A stretch of 64,000 bases of DNA from Akebia trifoliata (lineage: Eukaryota; Streptophyta; Magnoliopsida; Ranunculales; Lardizabalaceae): contig CM030716.1 of NCBI GenBank assembly GCA_017979445.1, positions 13,491,611 to 13,555,610 of the forward strand, written 5' to 3'. The notes under the pieces are model-generated. The model ran no database searches and was not told the origin of the DNA. It saw nothing but the letters and a program-made list of their open reading frames with translations. Below are positions 1 to 11,577 of the stretch, piece by piece (position 1 is the stretch's first letter; each line of letters starts with the position of its first letter). The position numbers were made by a program, and so were the translations under genes.

Positions 1-145
1 ACAATTAGTTTTACTTTGTGCATAGGCCTACATAGTGTTGAATACCTTTCTTGATTTTTTTCTATTTGATTTCTTGTGGTAATGGAATATAGTAGTGTTT
101 TAATATCCATATTTGTGAACGAAATTTTCATTTCCTTAATTTCAG

Positions 146-206
146 TCACCTATTGATGGAAAGCCAATGCTCCTAACGCCCGAGGAGTCGATACAAATCC
201 AAATAG
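146..206 (+). CDS. Possible internal exon of a tRNA-guanine transglycosylase (queuine tRNA-ribosyltransferase)
   Basis: A 61-nt open stretch preceded by a pyrimidine-rich tract ending in ttcag and followed by a GTATAT donor. It translates to SPIDGKPMLLTPEESIQIQ, which closely matches the family pattern around 'FRSP-dG-...-L-PE-S--IQ' near the active-site aspartate of tRNA-guanine transglycosylases. The family inserts queuine or preQ1 at the wobble position of tRNAs. No other exon is visible: upstream lies outside the window, and from about base 300 downstream there is retroelement DNA, so this is either a gene cut by the window edge or a fragment. The usual Asn after IQ is absent (IQI-G). The call rests on about 19 residues; a chance match is possible. 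Confidence 0.4.
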
Positions 207-299
207 GTATATCTTGTGTGGTTCTACAACTATTGAGCTCTAAATCTTGTGAAGAGTACACTCTCTAGAATTTCCAAAAGAAGAACCTTGATTTTTGAA

Positions 300-900
300 A
301 GCGCCCTCGATCCGCGGGGTGCGCGGATCCGCTTTTGACCCTTGAGGTTTGGGAGTCGCCACCTAGTTATTGTGGTCTAGGAATCAAACTGACTCTAAAA
401 TGGATAAGCACTAATCTACTACAGAAAATCTGAATCCGGGGATCATGTTACGGGGTTGGAAGGTGTTAGGCACCAACCCCGCCCGGCCATTGCCGGTCTC
501 TACTTATCCCAAATAGATCTACATTGCTAATGATAAACCTAGATTTAAAAAAAAATAAAAAAATTTACCTTTGATCTGCAAAAGTGTTATTCCCTCAGAT
601 CTGGTGAGAATGGCTCCTTGTACCGTATTCCTTACTTCGTTCTATCTCCGGATCTGATTCCTGATCTCCGAGGTAAGGTATCTCTTTCTTGGATCTGGGT
701 GCTTCGAATTTGTTGTGGATTTTTGGGAGGTTTTTTAGAGGTTTTTGGGTATTTTTTAGACTAAAATCGGAGTAGGGGTGTTAGGGAAGGAGTTGGGACT
801 CCAAAATTAGGGTTTTAGGGAGGCTATGGAGGCTTCTTTACCTGGTGGCGACTCCAAACAATGTAGCATTGAGGTTCATGGCGAACATTTCATGTCTACA
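300..900. repeat. Rearranged fragments of a Gypsy-type LTR
   Basis: Bases 343-540 resemble the start of the solo LTR at 1647 in the + orientation: GGGAGTCGCCACC, then a stretch around 'aggtgttaggcacc'. Bases 843-900 are the reverse complement of the first ~58 bases of the same LTR family, ending exactly in TGTCTACA at 900. The two pieces point in opposite directions, so this is a rearranged or nested remnant, not one intact LTR. No target-site duplication was found. Confidence 0.55.
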
Positions 901-1082
901 GTTTGAATTTATAGTAACACAAGTTTTACTTTGCTCCTACACTATTTTAGATCCATGATCTTGATAGATGATTGAAGAATAATGTTATGTTTGATTGCAT
1001 GGGAAGTCAATTTTCAAGGAATTTGAAATCCACTGATAAATGGTAGTGAAAAATCAATTTTCTATTGTTTGATTGCATCTAA

Positions 1083-1320
1083 ACAAAAATTAGGGGGGAT
1101 TGGAAGAGGAGGAGAAAGAAGAAAATGGGGGAGAGAGGGTTGGAGTGGAAAGAGGAAGATGAGAAAGAAGAAAAAAAAAAGAAAGAGGGAGTGATGGTGA
1201 TGGTAGAGGTAGAGGAAAAAAAAATAGACTAAAGAGCTGACCGACGAGGGTGGTGGTGGTAACAGCGATGAAAAGGGTGGCAGTGGTGGTGATGGGGAAG
1301 AATAAGAATAAAGGAGATTA
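1083..1320. repeat. Purine-rich low-complexity tract
   Basis: Almost uninterrupted GA/GGA/GAA-rich DNA on the + strand, passing into GGT/GGTGGT repeats near 1245-1290. No gene or element structure is visible. The rest of 901-1646 shows nothing else recognisable. Confidence 0.6.
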
Positions 1321-1646
1321 AAGTTTTGATTTAGTGATGAAAACTTAACGTGTATTTCATTTTCTCATGGTATAGGTGTAGGGCTTCAAATGGGTCGGGT
1401 TTGGACCAAATATGAATATATCCATATTCATTTTTTATCCAGATCCGACACGGATTCTAATAGCTAAAATCACATCTGAACCATTTTTTTTTACTAAACT
1501 CGTAACTGACCCTACTTAATTAATTGATTCGGGATAGTCGGGTTGGATAATTTCAACCTGTTCAAAGTTATTTCAAGAAAAATTGTTAAAGATGATTAAA
1601 AGGTGTCTTGATCACAAGACATCTTCCTTTTTAGAGGGAAACTTTT

Positions 1647-3787
1647 TGTAGACATAAATGTTCGCCATGAACCTCAATGCTACATTGTTTGGAGTTGCCA
1701 CCATTCTTTTTTGAAAAATGGGTGTGAATGGGCACCCGAATCGATTTTTTTGAAAATCATTTTTTCCATGACATTGTAGTGACTCTCAGTTGTTGGAAAT
1801 GGCAAGGTCTACCTAAGATCTAGGTAAGGAGGTCCGATTAGAGGATGGGAAAGGTGTTAGGCACCCCATCCTCTCCACCAAAGGTGGTTACCTTGCTTGA
1901 CCATTTTATTTTGTAAAAGTTTAAGAAAATAAATACTAAAATGCATGAGAATGCATGACAAGGGTGGTGTGTCCATTAGAGTGAAATGTCCCATTAACAA
2001 AGGGTTTTGATTTCAACATGACATTAAGGGCATTTTATGAAAAAGAATGACCCATGTAGTCACATTAAATTTATGAATATGAATGTAGGTTTGGACTTTT
2101 AGAGAGACTCCACGATAGAGTTCCCTTGAGGCCACAACCTTGATGCATGTATGCATGGCTAGAAACTTAGTGTTTCACCCCATCAAGAGGGTAACACATT
2201 TCTTCATCATTGCCATGCATAGGTGAGTGTGTGCATTGTGTACAATATGATGCATGATTTTAAGGTAAAAATAGGCTTCAACCCCCATCCTTTCGATCGA
2301 ACCTTTGTCCAATCTACCGGGAATGGGAGAGGGTATACATTACATCTTAGGGATTTCTAAAAAATAAAAGAAAATGAGAGGGTTAGAAGAAGAGAATGCA
2401 AACTTTGAGATAAATAGACTACATGTTAAAATCCACCTTGTCCCTTGATGAACTTGAACCTTGAAAAGTGGACTTGAGAGTTGAGTAAGATGGTTGAGGG
2501 TTGAGTTAAAGTTTAGAAGATGAGAGAATAAGTAGGAATTTTGATAGAGTTTTAAGTTGAGAGATGGGGGCTTGAGAGCATGAGTTGTTCATAGAAAATG
2601 AGGGTATTTATAGAGTTTTTGAAGAATTTTTGGGGATAAAATGGTCCAACCCTAAAAATAAAGAGAATAGACATAAAGTTTAGGTTATTTTTTTTTATTT
2701 TTCATTTGTATGAAGGTAAATATGACATTTGTGAAGAAACCCTAAAAATATTATTTGATCTTTGGTTTTTTGGTAAATAGAGATGAAGGAACAAAAGTAT
2801 TTTTGGGAGGGTAAATAAGGGAGTGACATGTGTAAAGGTGGAGTGGTAGGTAAAAAGTAGATCTTGGTTCATTTGTAAATAACAAATAAAGCAAAGGTGA
2901 AAGTATATTTTTGAAATGGACCAATGGGATAACAAAAATACTTTTGAGAGAGTGAGTAGGAGAATGACATGTGTAAATGTGAAGTGGTAGGTGAAAAGTA
3001 GACATTGGTTCATTTGTAAATAACACATAAAGCAAAGGTGGAAGTATAATTTTGAAATGGACTAATGGGAGGATTCCATGTATGTACTTGAAAATTCTCA
3101 CCTTTTGAGGGTATGATTGGAAGTTCTCTCAACTTTATGAATTATTACCAAAGACCAAAGTATCTTTTTGGTTTGACCATACATTTTGAGAAGGGCATTC
3201 TTGAATTTTCACAAAAGGGGAGTTGACCCTTCAATTAGATAATGCATTGGGTATTGAGGGCTTATGGGAGGTCAACATATGTCATCTTTTGAGGGGGTGT
3301 GAGAGAATGGGCTTAGAATGGACTTGGTATTAGGCTTAGAGAATGGACTTCATCTTGGGCTTAGGTTGGGCTAGAAAATGGATTTAGGTTATGAGTTTAG
3401 AATGGCATTGGGTTTTGGGCTTAGGTTGGGCTAAGTAATGGATTTGGGTTATTGATTTTAGAATGTCATTGGGTTTAGGACTTAGAGAATGGGCTTGAAT
3501 TTAGGTTAAAAGATGGACTTTGTTTTGGGCTTAGATTTGGTTAGGGAATGGACTATGGTGAGGGTATGGGTGATGGATCGATTAATGGAGAATGAATACG
3601 AATTTGGAGTAGGTTAGGGACAAGGTTGAGCATGCAAACTATGTGACATGATGCATGTATGTATGTATGCATGAAAATGATGCCAAGTGGCAATGCTGAT
3701 CCGTGAAGAAACTCGAGTTCTAAATCGAAATCAATTCAAGGAAATTTGGATTTTTCTAACGGGTTCGTGCAAATTGGGGTGTCTACA
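1647..3787 (+). mobile_element. Solo LTR (2.1 kb) of a Gypsy-like element, TSD CTTTT
   Basis: Starts TGTAGACA and ends TGTCTACA, a short perfect terminal inversion typical of LTR ends. It is flanked by a 5-bp direct repeat CTTTT (1642-1646 and 3788-3792). No primer-binding site, polypurine tract or coding domain follows either end, so it is a solo LTR or LTR-only remnant left by LTR-LTR recombination. Inside, a unit of about 140 bp is duplicated in tandem (about 2810-3090), and a 'gggcttaggttgggcta' motif recurs between 3300 and 3560. A second copy sits at 35581-37679. Open frames here are by-products of the internal repeats. Confidence 0.85.
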
Positions 3788-4492
3788 CTTTTGCCATTAT
3801 GCCCAAATTTATTAGTTAAAAAAATATATCTTGAAAAATATAACTTATAAACTAATATATCATTCGGATATAGGATGGATTCGTATCTGACTTGGGTCAA
3901 GGGACATCAACTTATATTCGACCAATTTTAAATTTTGGATATACTTGAAAGAACTAAAACGCTAAATTCAGATTCGGATCACTTGAATTTCAGATAAAAT
4001 CGGATCCATTTTAAGCCCTGTATTGGTGGGAAATGAAATCGGACAATTGGATGATTGAAAATTCATTTGTCATGAAAAAATGTAATCAAATTCATTTGTA
4101 CCGAATACTTGCAGGTTTTTAATGTGCCCCTACCCAACAAATAGACAATATTTATGTACAAATAACCCACTAGGAATGTGGCCCAACAAAGAGGGAACTG
4201 TATCGGAAAACATGTGCCACGTGGTGTGTTAAGGAAATCTAGAGCTGGATAGCTACCCAACTACTTGAGTTACAAGATCCCAACTCTAAAATAAATAAGG
4301 CAACCATGTACGGTGGCCGTTTATCGCTTTAACCGGCAACTATAGCAATGAATGCTCTTTCTAAATTTGCACGAATCTCGAGGGAAACTAACGGTACATA
4401 GCTTAGGTAGATATTCTAAATCTCTAATGGGATTTGAGAGCTGAGAGGGGAAGAAACAGAGTGAGAGAGACCAAAATTATAGAATTTCAAAA
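3788..4492. other. Intergenic region upstream of FAP3
   Basis: AT-rich DNA. The last ~60 bases, with 'gagaggggaag' and 'gtgagagaga', probably form the 5' untranslated leader of the FAP3 gene. No clear TATA box was assigned and no other feature was seen. Confidence 0.4.
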
Positions 4493-5732
4493 ATGGTTGT
4501 TTTTGGGTTGATTTCAGCTCCATTTTCACTAATAATCTCAGCTCCATCACCCATCATCTCTAAATCTACCAAACTCCTTTGTGTGGAAAGAAACCAAATT
4601 CCAATTTCAAGTCAATTCTATCATACCCTTTCAGCATCCAATCTCACAACCAAATCTAAGGCCAAGAGATTTTTTTCAAGCCATTTGGTCCCCAAAGTTT
4701 ATTCTTCTTCAGGTAAAATTTCATTGTTTATTCTATGTTTCTCATATTATTCTACTTCTATTTATGTCTAGTGTTTGTTGATTAAAGTTTAAATAAGCTC
4801 TTCTCTACAATGTTTGTGATTTTTCTTATAATTATCTCTAGTTCATATGCTTCTCAATTTATTTTATTATATTTCTTGGTGTCAATTTGGTGCATTGTTG
4901 AGGAAAATATGGGAAACCCACTGTTTGTTACTTAAAGAACATCATGGAATGCACTTACATTTCCTAAAGAAAAAAAAAAAAAATATATATATATATATAT
5001 ATAAAATGTAAATGAATTCTAGGGTTGGAAACTTGAGATCGGGTTGTTGGTTTACAACCATTTTATTAGATATAACAATTTAAACATATACTGTTGAACC
5101 CATGAATCCTATATTGTGAGGATCATGGTATGTGATTCTTGGTCTGAATTTTCATCATCCAACATGACTTTAATAACCTTTTGATATCAAAATCACGGTT
5201 ATATAATGTGGAAAAATAATCAATTAACTACAAAAAGATTAGAGCGTAGCCTTTTCCATTGATGTTGATGATTGAATCAAGAATACCAAGAATAAACCAA
5301 TATAATAAATCTCCCTAATGTGAAACTTAATTGAATGGTTAGAGTACTGTTATTGATGGTGAAACCCATTTTTTAATGATCAACAATCAGTAAAACTATA
5401 GAGATTGATGTGGAGATCGTTGGAAATCAATCCTTCATAAGGGAATGTCATTCCTCTTTTATAGACCAGAGCAAGAGGGCCTAGAATTCTCAATTAGAGA
5501 GTTTCGTACCCATCAAGGTAACTTTCTGATTACTTTAAAGAGAAATCCCCTTTTAGAATTTTAATGACATAAGGATTGCTTCATTATTACCTTTCCTTTT
5601 ATTTGATGGTATCCATTTTCTAAAATATGAGTAATCATGAGATTCATTGGACCACACAGACCATAGGTCTAACGATGATATGTTCTTACCAATGTAGCAT
5701 TGCTTTATTAGAACAGAAAGATTCATATTAAT

Positions 5733-5782
<50 letters not shown>

Positions 5783-8700
5783 ACAATGTAATAATAATAA
5801 TTTTTGATTGAGCTGATTTTTTGTGAGGATGATCTCTATGATGAGAAGATCATCCTAAAAAAAAAATCAGTCCAATCTGAAACGACTAACCCCATCTAAA
5901 GTGATTTAGAATGTGGAGCATTGATGTTTTACCTATAATTTGTAAACCACTTTTGATAGACTTAGAAGTTTCAGATTGAGTTGGTTTTTTGCGAGGATGA
6001 TCTTCTCATCATAGAGAACACCCTCACAAAAAATCAGCTCAGTCCGAAACGTCTAACCCATATTTTGAAAAACCATTGTTTTTACATATGTCCCATGATC
6101 CGCCCCCATATATATATATCTTATTCTACAAAAGCTATTTGCATTGATTGACTCATATGAAATTTAATCAACTCCTTCTTGCCGACTTCATGTCTGTAGT
6201 TGGAAGCGAAGAATACGTCGTAGAGCCTACTACCAATGTCAAATTTCAAACATCATTGAGCCTTCCAGGCTGCTCGGATTCTTTGTCTTTGCTTGGCATA
6301 GGTCAGTTACTATGATTTCCATGCACATGTACAAACAATAAATCTAAACCAGAAGTAAATCTTTTTATCTTTTTTTTTTGTTGACATTTCTTAGTTCATT
6401 CATACTTGTAGAATTATTTATTTATTTATTTTTATGGCAAAAGAGAAATCATGGATATTTTGAAGTTTAACTTGCATGTTCGTCAAACTCAATGGTTCCT
6501 CTATAAAGAACTTGTAGGACATGTTTTCTTTATTGTTAGTGCATACTTTTAGAGAACGTAAAGTTTTTTGGATAAACTAGACAGATTCGTTATAATCTAT
6601 ATACATTTTTTTTTTTCGATAAGACTTTTTTTTTTTTTTTCTATAAGACAGCATAATAAACTACACGCCTCATCATTTTCTTTGTTTTCATCATTTATCC
6701 CTCCATGTCCTCTTCTCTTTCAATGGCCACACTAGTGCTCATTGGATAACGCAAGCATTACAACTCGTTAGGCTAAGAAATGAAATCGACTAAAGTATTC
6801 CATTTGTAGGAAAACCTAATAGAGGTGTAAGAATGACCTTCTCACCCATCTCTGATGATCAACCATTTCCAATTGTGAATATGAAAGAAAGAGAGCTTCA
6901 TGCCATTAAAAACTTTCCTTATAGTGTCTTGAAGGCATCAATCACAGATTTAATATTAATTATCTGATTGGCCAAGGTGGTCTTGGGGGTGTTTATAGAG
7001 GATGGATCTATTGTTAGACAGTGACTACAATGGGAAAACCAAGCATTGTAAATCAAAATTCAATAGATACTCTTTTATCTCAACGGATCCTCCTCCTTAT
7101 GGGTAGCAAAATGTATTTTTACTCCATCAGGAATAATAATTTGACAGAGAAATAAATAAATAAAGCAAGACAGAACGTGGACCAAATTGGCATATGAAAT
7201 AGAGAGTCAAGTCCCCTTAACTAAGTTATGGTGCACGGCTCTGTTTAAAGCTATGTAACAGGGACACAAACTTGTGTTGGTGTCTGACGCAGGTATGAGA
7301 TGACACTTAACCTTCTGTGGTTTTATGATGGTTTCGAGTGGCCCCGTTCTTGGACCAAATCTATAAGCCCAACATCTCTTGTTGTTGGTGGTGGTTGTTC
7401 TTTTCTCTTTTTTTTTTATAGGTAAAAGAATCTATTAATAAGTAAAAAAATAAAAATAAAAGAACAATTCAGTAGTACTTATGGGTTTCTAGATTTGTTC
7501 GAGAACACAATGTAGATAATATTTCGGTGGGGTTTCTATTTATTTAATCTGCTATAGAGAAGAAATAAGAGAGAAAGGATAGAAAATAATTTTTTATTTT
7601 TTTAATTATCTCAAGAATGTGAAATCAGATTGCCTAGTCAGGTTGATCTTTTAGTCTTTTGGTGGGCTGTTAGGGAGATACACCCTTGAAGAGGTTGCTT
7701 CCTAACATTCCTCGTAAAAGTGTCAAAGAAAAAAATATATGAAAAGTAAAAGAAAACATTTCTATACACCATTAATTTCTAGAAGTTGGTTTCTTATATA
7801 AACTATCTTTGTGTTCAATGACTAAATAACTTAATGCATGGAGAATGGATTACATCAACCCTCTTTCAGAGGTCCCCATTTCAAGAAAATCATCAAAATA
7901 ATGTTGACAGCATGTTAACATGTTAGGACGTATGTTGTGGTGCATGTGTGAAATAAATGGTGACACCATTTTATGTGTTAGCACATATGTTAAGGTGTGT
8001 GTATGCCCATATTTGTTGATGCAACATAAAACCTAAAATTGTCGTCTCCTTATTACATAGGTTTGAAGGCATGTAAACCTCAATTTCACTTAGACTAATT
8101 AAGACTATGTGGCCAACCTCGTCATTGTGTGACGAACTCCTAAGGTCATAACTTCCATGTTCCACATACATCTTCACATAAGTGCATACCAATCAGAAAT
8201 TGCAACATTTATTCCTCTTCTCCTTTGTCCTTATGCTTCATAAATGGACATGATTGCAGGATATAGGGAGAAGGTTTTCGCAATTATCGGTGTCAAAGTC
8301 TATGCTGCAGGGCTATATGCAAATCAGTCTGTTATAGAAAAATTAAAGGCAGATGTTCAAGATAATTCATCCTTGTTTGACTCAATTTTTCAGGGTAAGA
8401 GTTGTGTACTTTTAGGAATGCTAGATTGCTAGAAAAGTGAAAAAAACTCCGTTTTAAGATACTGATATAAACTTTTTCATGTAAAGCTCCTCTGGAGAAA
8501 TCATTGCAGATTGTTCTGGTGAGAGACATCGATGGTAAGACCTTTTGGGATGCCTTGGACGATGCCATCTCTCCGAGAATCAAAGCACCCACTCCTGTTG
8601 ATGAATCTGCGCTCTCAACATTCCGTACCATCTTTCAAGGGCGTCCTCTTAAGAAAGGAACCCTCATATTCTTGATTTGGATAGACCCATCCAAGATGCT

Positions 8701-8973
8701 AGTAAGATGATTAAAAGCAAATGACTTCAATTTCCTACCTTTTTTTTCCCAGTATTTTCTTCTAATTTGAGCTTATTGACATTATATATAAGATGATTTG
8801 ATGGGTATTTGCAGATTTGCATCTCATCTAATGGGTTACCTTCTACAGTGGATGCTACAATCGAATCAATGAATGTCACTTTAGCACTCTTCGATGTCTT
8901 TTTCGGGGATGCTCCAGTTTCACCTTCCCTAAAAGCCTCAGTTTCCAATGGATTGGCAATGGTGCTCAAGTAG
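4493..8973 (+). CDS. FAP3: Fatty-acid-binding protein 3, chloroplastic (chalcone-isomerase-like)
   Basis: Five exons join into one 276-residue protein: 4493-4712, 6200-6301, 8260-8394, 8487-8701 and 8815-8973 (stop TAG 8971-8973). All introns are GT..AG and phases agree (1, 1, 1, 0). The first ~73 residues are rich in Ser, Thr and basic residues, as in a chloroplast transit peptide. The remainder is a chalcone-isomerase fold: [21 protein letters not shown], then a segment with [19 protein letters not shown] and [17 protein letters not shown], and a C-terminal [20 protein letters not shown]. Length and order match plant FAP3 (Arabidopsis At1g53520, about 287 residues). FAPs bind fatty acids in the plastid stroma and are not classical flavonoid cyclases. 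Intron 1 carries an inverted-repeat element; intron 2 carries a kinase fragment. The gene looks intact. Confidence 0.87.
4970..5002. repeat. Poly-A / (TA)n tract in FAP3 intron 1
   Basis: A run of A followed by about ten TA units. No double-hairpin element is inserted here, so it is an unoccupied (TA)n tract. Confidence 0.8.
5735..5782. repeat. (TC)n(TA)n compound microsatellite
   Basis: About 14 TC units run directly into about ten TA units in FAP3 intron 1. The TA part forms the left border of the adjacent inverted-repeat element. Confidence 0.9.
5783..6107 (-). mobile_element. (TA)n-bounded double-hairpin MITE, copy 1 (diverged)
   Basis: Lies between (TA)n tracts inside FAP3 intron 1. 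It contains the family modules in order: GAGCTGATTTTTTGTGAGGATGATCTC, its inverted partner, a spacer, then a second forward/inverted pair ending in 'gtctaaccc'. The outer ends are too diverged to pair well. This is the oldest-looking copy in the window. Confidence 0.75.
6913..7012 (+). pseudogene. Receptor-like cytoplasmic kinase fragment in FAP3 intron 2
   Basis: Translates as [11 protein letters not shown] and then, one frame shift later, [18 protein letters not shown]. This matches the start of a plant cytoplasmic kinase domain of the RLCK-VII type, where 'F-ELK-AT-NF...LGEGGFG-VFKGWI' includes the glycine-rich ATP loop. A stop and a frameshift lie between the two pieces and nothing downstream continues the domain, so it is a dead fragment. 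The origin (retroposed or transposon-captured) cannot be read from the sequence. Confidence 0.55.
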
Positions 8974-10083
8974 ATGCAATTACGAATTGGTTTGACTGTT
9001 TTTTCGTTAAAAGAGTTGCTAGTTCAGTTATTATCCGATTGCTTTAGTTTCTAGTTGCCATTCATTTTGAGAACTTCTTCCATAAAAATGTAATATTTCT
9101 CAACCATTGGCTAGTATTATGCACACATATAAATCACCAAGTGTGGAAACGATGACCCCATCTTTATTTTCATAGGGTATGACTATCAGATTTGGAGCCA
9201 AAAAGCTAATAGATTTATCTTTTCATCTTTTTCTTCAATGGATATTGAAATTCTAAGTTTCACCACTTATTTGATTGTCCAAAAGAATTCCTCCATCTTC
9301 AGATGGTATTTTATGGTAATTTATTTTAAAAGTCACACATTCCTTGTATATTTAAATACTGTATAATAATGGTCTGTAAACTTCTCATATAACAGGATCC
9401 TGCACACACAGTTACAGGTCAGAATGTACGGACTTAGGGATCTTCAAGCATTTACACTATTTGACATGAATTTGACTTCTCTCTTGGCATTGGGTGGAAC
9501 CATTCGATTGCTCTGTAGCAGTATCCTTAAATAAATTTTTTTCGTAAGTGCTAAATTTTATTGGCAAGGATAGAAAGAGAAGTTACCAACTTAGGAGGTG
9601 GAGAAGACCTATCTAAAGGAAGCAAAGAAGGCAAAGCAAACAAAAAGTTAAGGTGGTGATTCACACTTGAAAATGAAATCCTACCCCCCCCCCCCAAAAA
9701 AAAAAAAAAAAAACTCCTAAACTCACTAAATAGCCTGATCCAAAGAAATAGGGTGGCTGTAATATTTGAAAAATAGCATTTGTATCATCCTCTCTTCCTT
9801 CAAACAAGTTAATTAGTACCTTCCAAAGTCCTTGAAAAAAAAGAAGCAAAAAGTAGCAATCACTAAAGTAATCACCCTCTAGTGGAAAAGCAAAAAACAA
9901 AGGCTCCAATTAGGTATGTTGATCGAGTGCGGTATTCCTTGCTGTTGGGTGGAAGTATCTCCCATATCTATCATTCATCTGTCATTTTGTTTTCTTTCCT
10001 TTTAGTATAATAGATCTTCGGATCTCTCTATCTTGTTATCTGTGTTGTTTATTAATAGAAAATAATATTTTCAATTGGATCTC
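8974..10083. other. Intergenic region 3' of FAP3
   Basis: The first ~100-150 bases should be the FAP3 3' untranslated region. A poly-C run followed by poly-A lies at about 9686-9712. The remaining sequence shows no feature I can support. Confidence 0.4.
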
Positions 10084-10094
10084 GGTTCTATCTT

Positions 10095-10257
10095 CTTTTT
10101 TTTTTTCTTATCATGGGTATCCCCACCCTTCGGGTGAGACTAATCCCACGGTCGCACGCACCTCCCCCTCGGAAAGTCCTAAGTGCAACTAGTTGAGTCG
10201 AGGGATAATCTGACCCTGGTGGGTGGCCCCAAGGAATTCATTGCTTCGTGGGTACTT
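10095..10257 (-). mobile_element. SINE-like retroposon with poly-A tail, TSD GGTTCTATCTT
   Basis: An 11-bp perfect direct repeat GGTTCTATCTT flanks the element (10084-10094 and 10258-10268). On the minus strand it ends in a long A run (poly-T at 10096-10106 on +), the signature of poly-A-primed retroposition. The body contains GGATTAGTCTCACCC and a GC-rich middle unlike the surrounding AT-rich DNA. No clear box A/box B head is visible, so it may be 5'-truncated. Confidence 0.7.
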
Positions 10258-10268
10258 GGTTCTATCTT

Positions 10269-11577
10269 ACTACATCACTATTCTATGGAAAAATTATCTT
10301 ATTATCATCTTCTTTTTGAGCCACTTAACCTAGATCTTTTGCATCCAAGTACTAATCTCCTCTATATTGATCAACTTTTGGAATCTGGCTTTCAAGTTTT
10401 CTCCTTTTGTTCTCTACTCCAATGTTAAAACCTGTCTTCCTTCAATCAATCATGAAATCTCATTTAACACCAAGTTCTTCTTTAGACTGATCTTCCAAAC
10501 TCCACGCTATGCTACTCTTTGATCTTTTCTTAAGTGCTTTAACTACTAAAGACTGTGCTTTGTTGAAGTATAATTAAATGTTTAAAAGATATGATCCTCG
10601 TAGCATGGTGAAGGATGATAGAAGGCATAAGAATCACCACAATTAACTCCTCATACCATGACAATAGTATAAACTAATCTTGTCAGTTGTAGTTAATGGC
10701 ATGCACATTTGAAGATGAATTTATTCTAAATTATTGTACATATTGTGAAATCTTCTACTAATTGTGTATAGTTTTTTATTTATTTGGCTTCTAATCTTCT
10801 GAAATTATCAATTCTTGGTGATAATAAATTAATGACAGACTTTCCTTCCTCTTTATCCCAATTAAGCAACAACCATGGAGATTCATGCCATAGGATAGAA
10901 AATTGTTTGACAATATGTACTTCTTTCCTTTACTGTATTTCTTTGTTTACATTTCACATTGTTTAATCCAGTTATTCCTTTTGTTTAGGAGTTCAAAATT
11001 CATTTGTTGATTAGAAAATGAATACATATTAATCCTTGACTTTTACATACTTTACCGACATTTACTTTCGGTGTCACCAAAGTTTTTTCTTTTGGATTAG
11101 TAAAATTCATTAGAAAAAGCTGTTCAAGTTGACAAGCTAAAGAAGAAAAACGAGCCCGATCCCCCCGACAATACAAGCCACTTGTGTCAACAAACTTTAA
11201 TCACTTTGAAATCCACGCTTTTGACTCTTGAAACCAGTAAAAATATATACTTTTGTAAAAGTATGATTCATATTATATAGTTCAAACTAAGATCAACCTT
11301 TTAGCTCATTTAACACTTTTAGGTTACCATGACGTAGCATGCATGTTTGATTTCATCTGGTACCAATGAACATAGTATGGATATTTATGAGGAAACTTGT
11401 AGGCTTTGAATTGTTAAACACGTCAGAAGACATGCTTTGGAAAAAAGTTAGAAGTAACCCAATAATAAGATTTTGTTTGTGCATCAGTTAGGTCAGTAGT
11501 GCTACATAAGACCAAGTCTATGTTTCATTGAAAATAATAAATATTAATCTGTGAAAAGGAGAATGTATTTGAAGAAC
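10269..11577. other. Intergenic region between SINE and receptor-like kinase
   Basis: AT-rich DNA with no recognisable gene or element. The part just before 11578 is the probable 3' untranslated region of the minus-strand kinase gene. Confidence 0.4.

Noticed and set aside
2702..3101. Overlapping minus-strand open frames of 108 and 116 codons.
   Set aside because: They fall inside the solo LTR and reflect its internal tandem repeats. The same frames recur in the second LTR at 36678-37127, and they have no protein-like features.
4493..8973. Calling the first gene a true chalcone isomerase of flavonoid synthesis.
   Set aside because: The transit peptide, exon layout and C-terminal sequence fit the plastid fatty-acid-binding branch of the fold, not the cytosolic enzyme.
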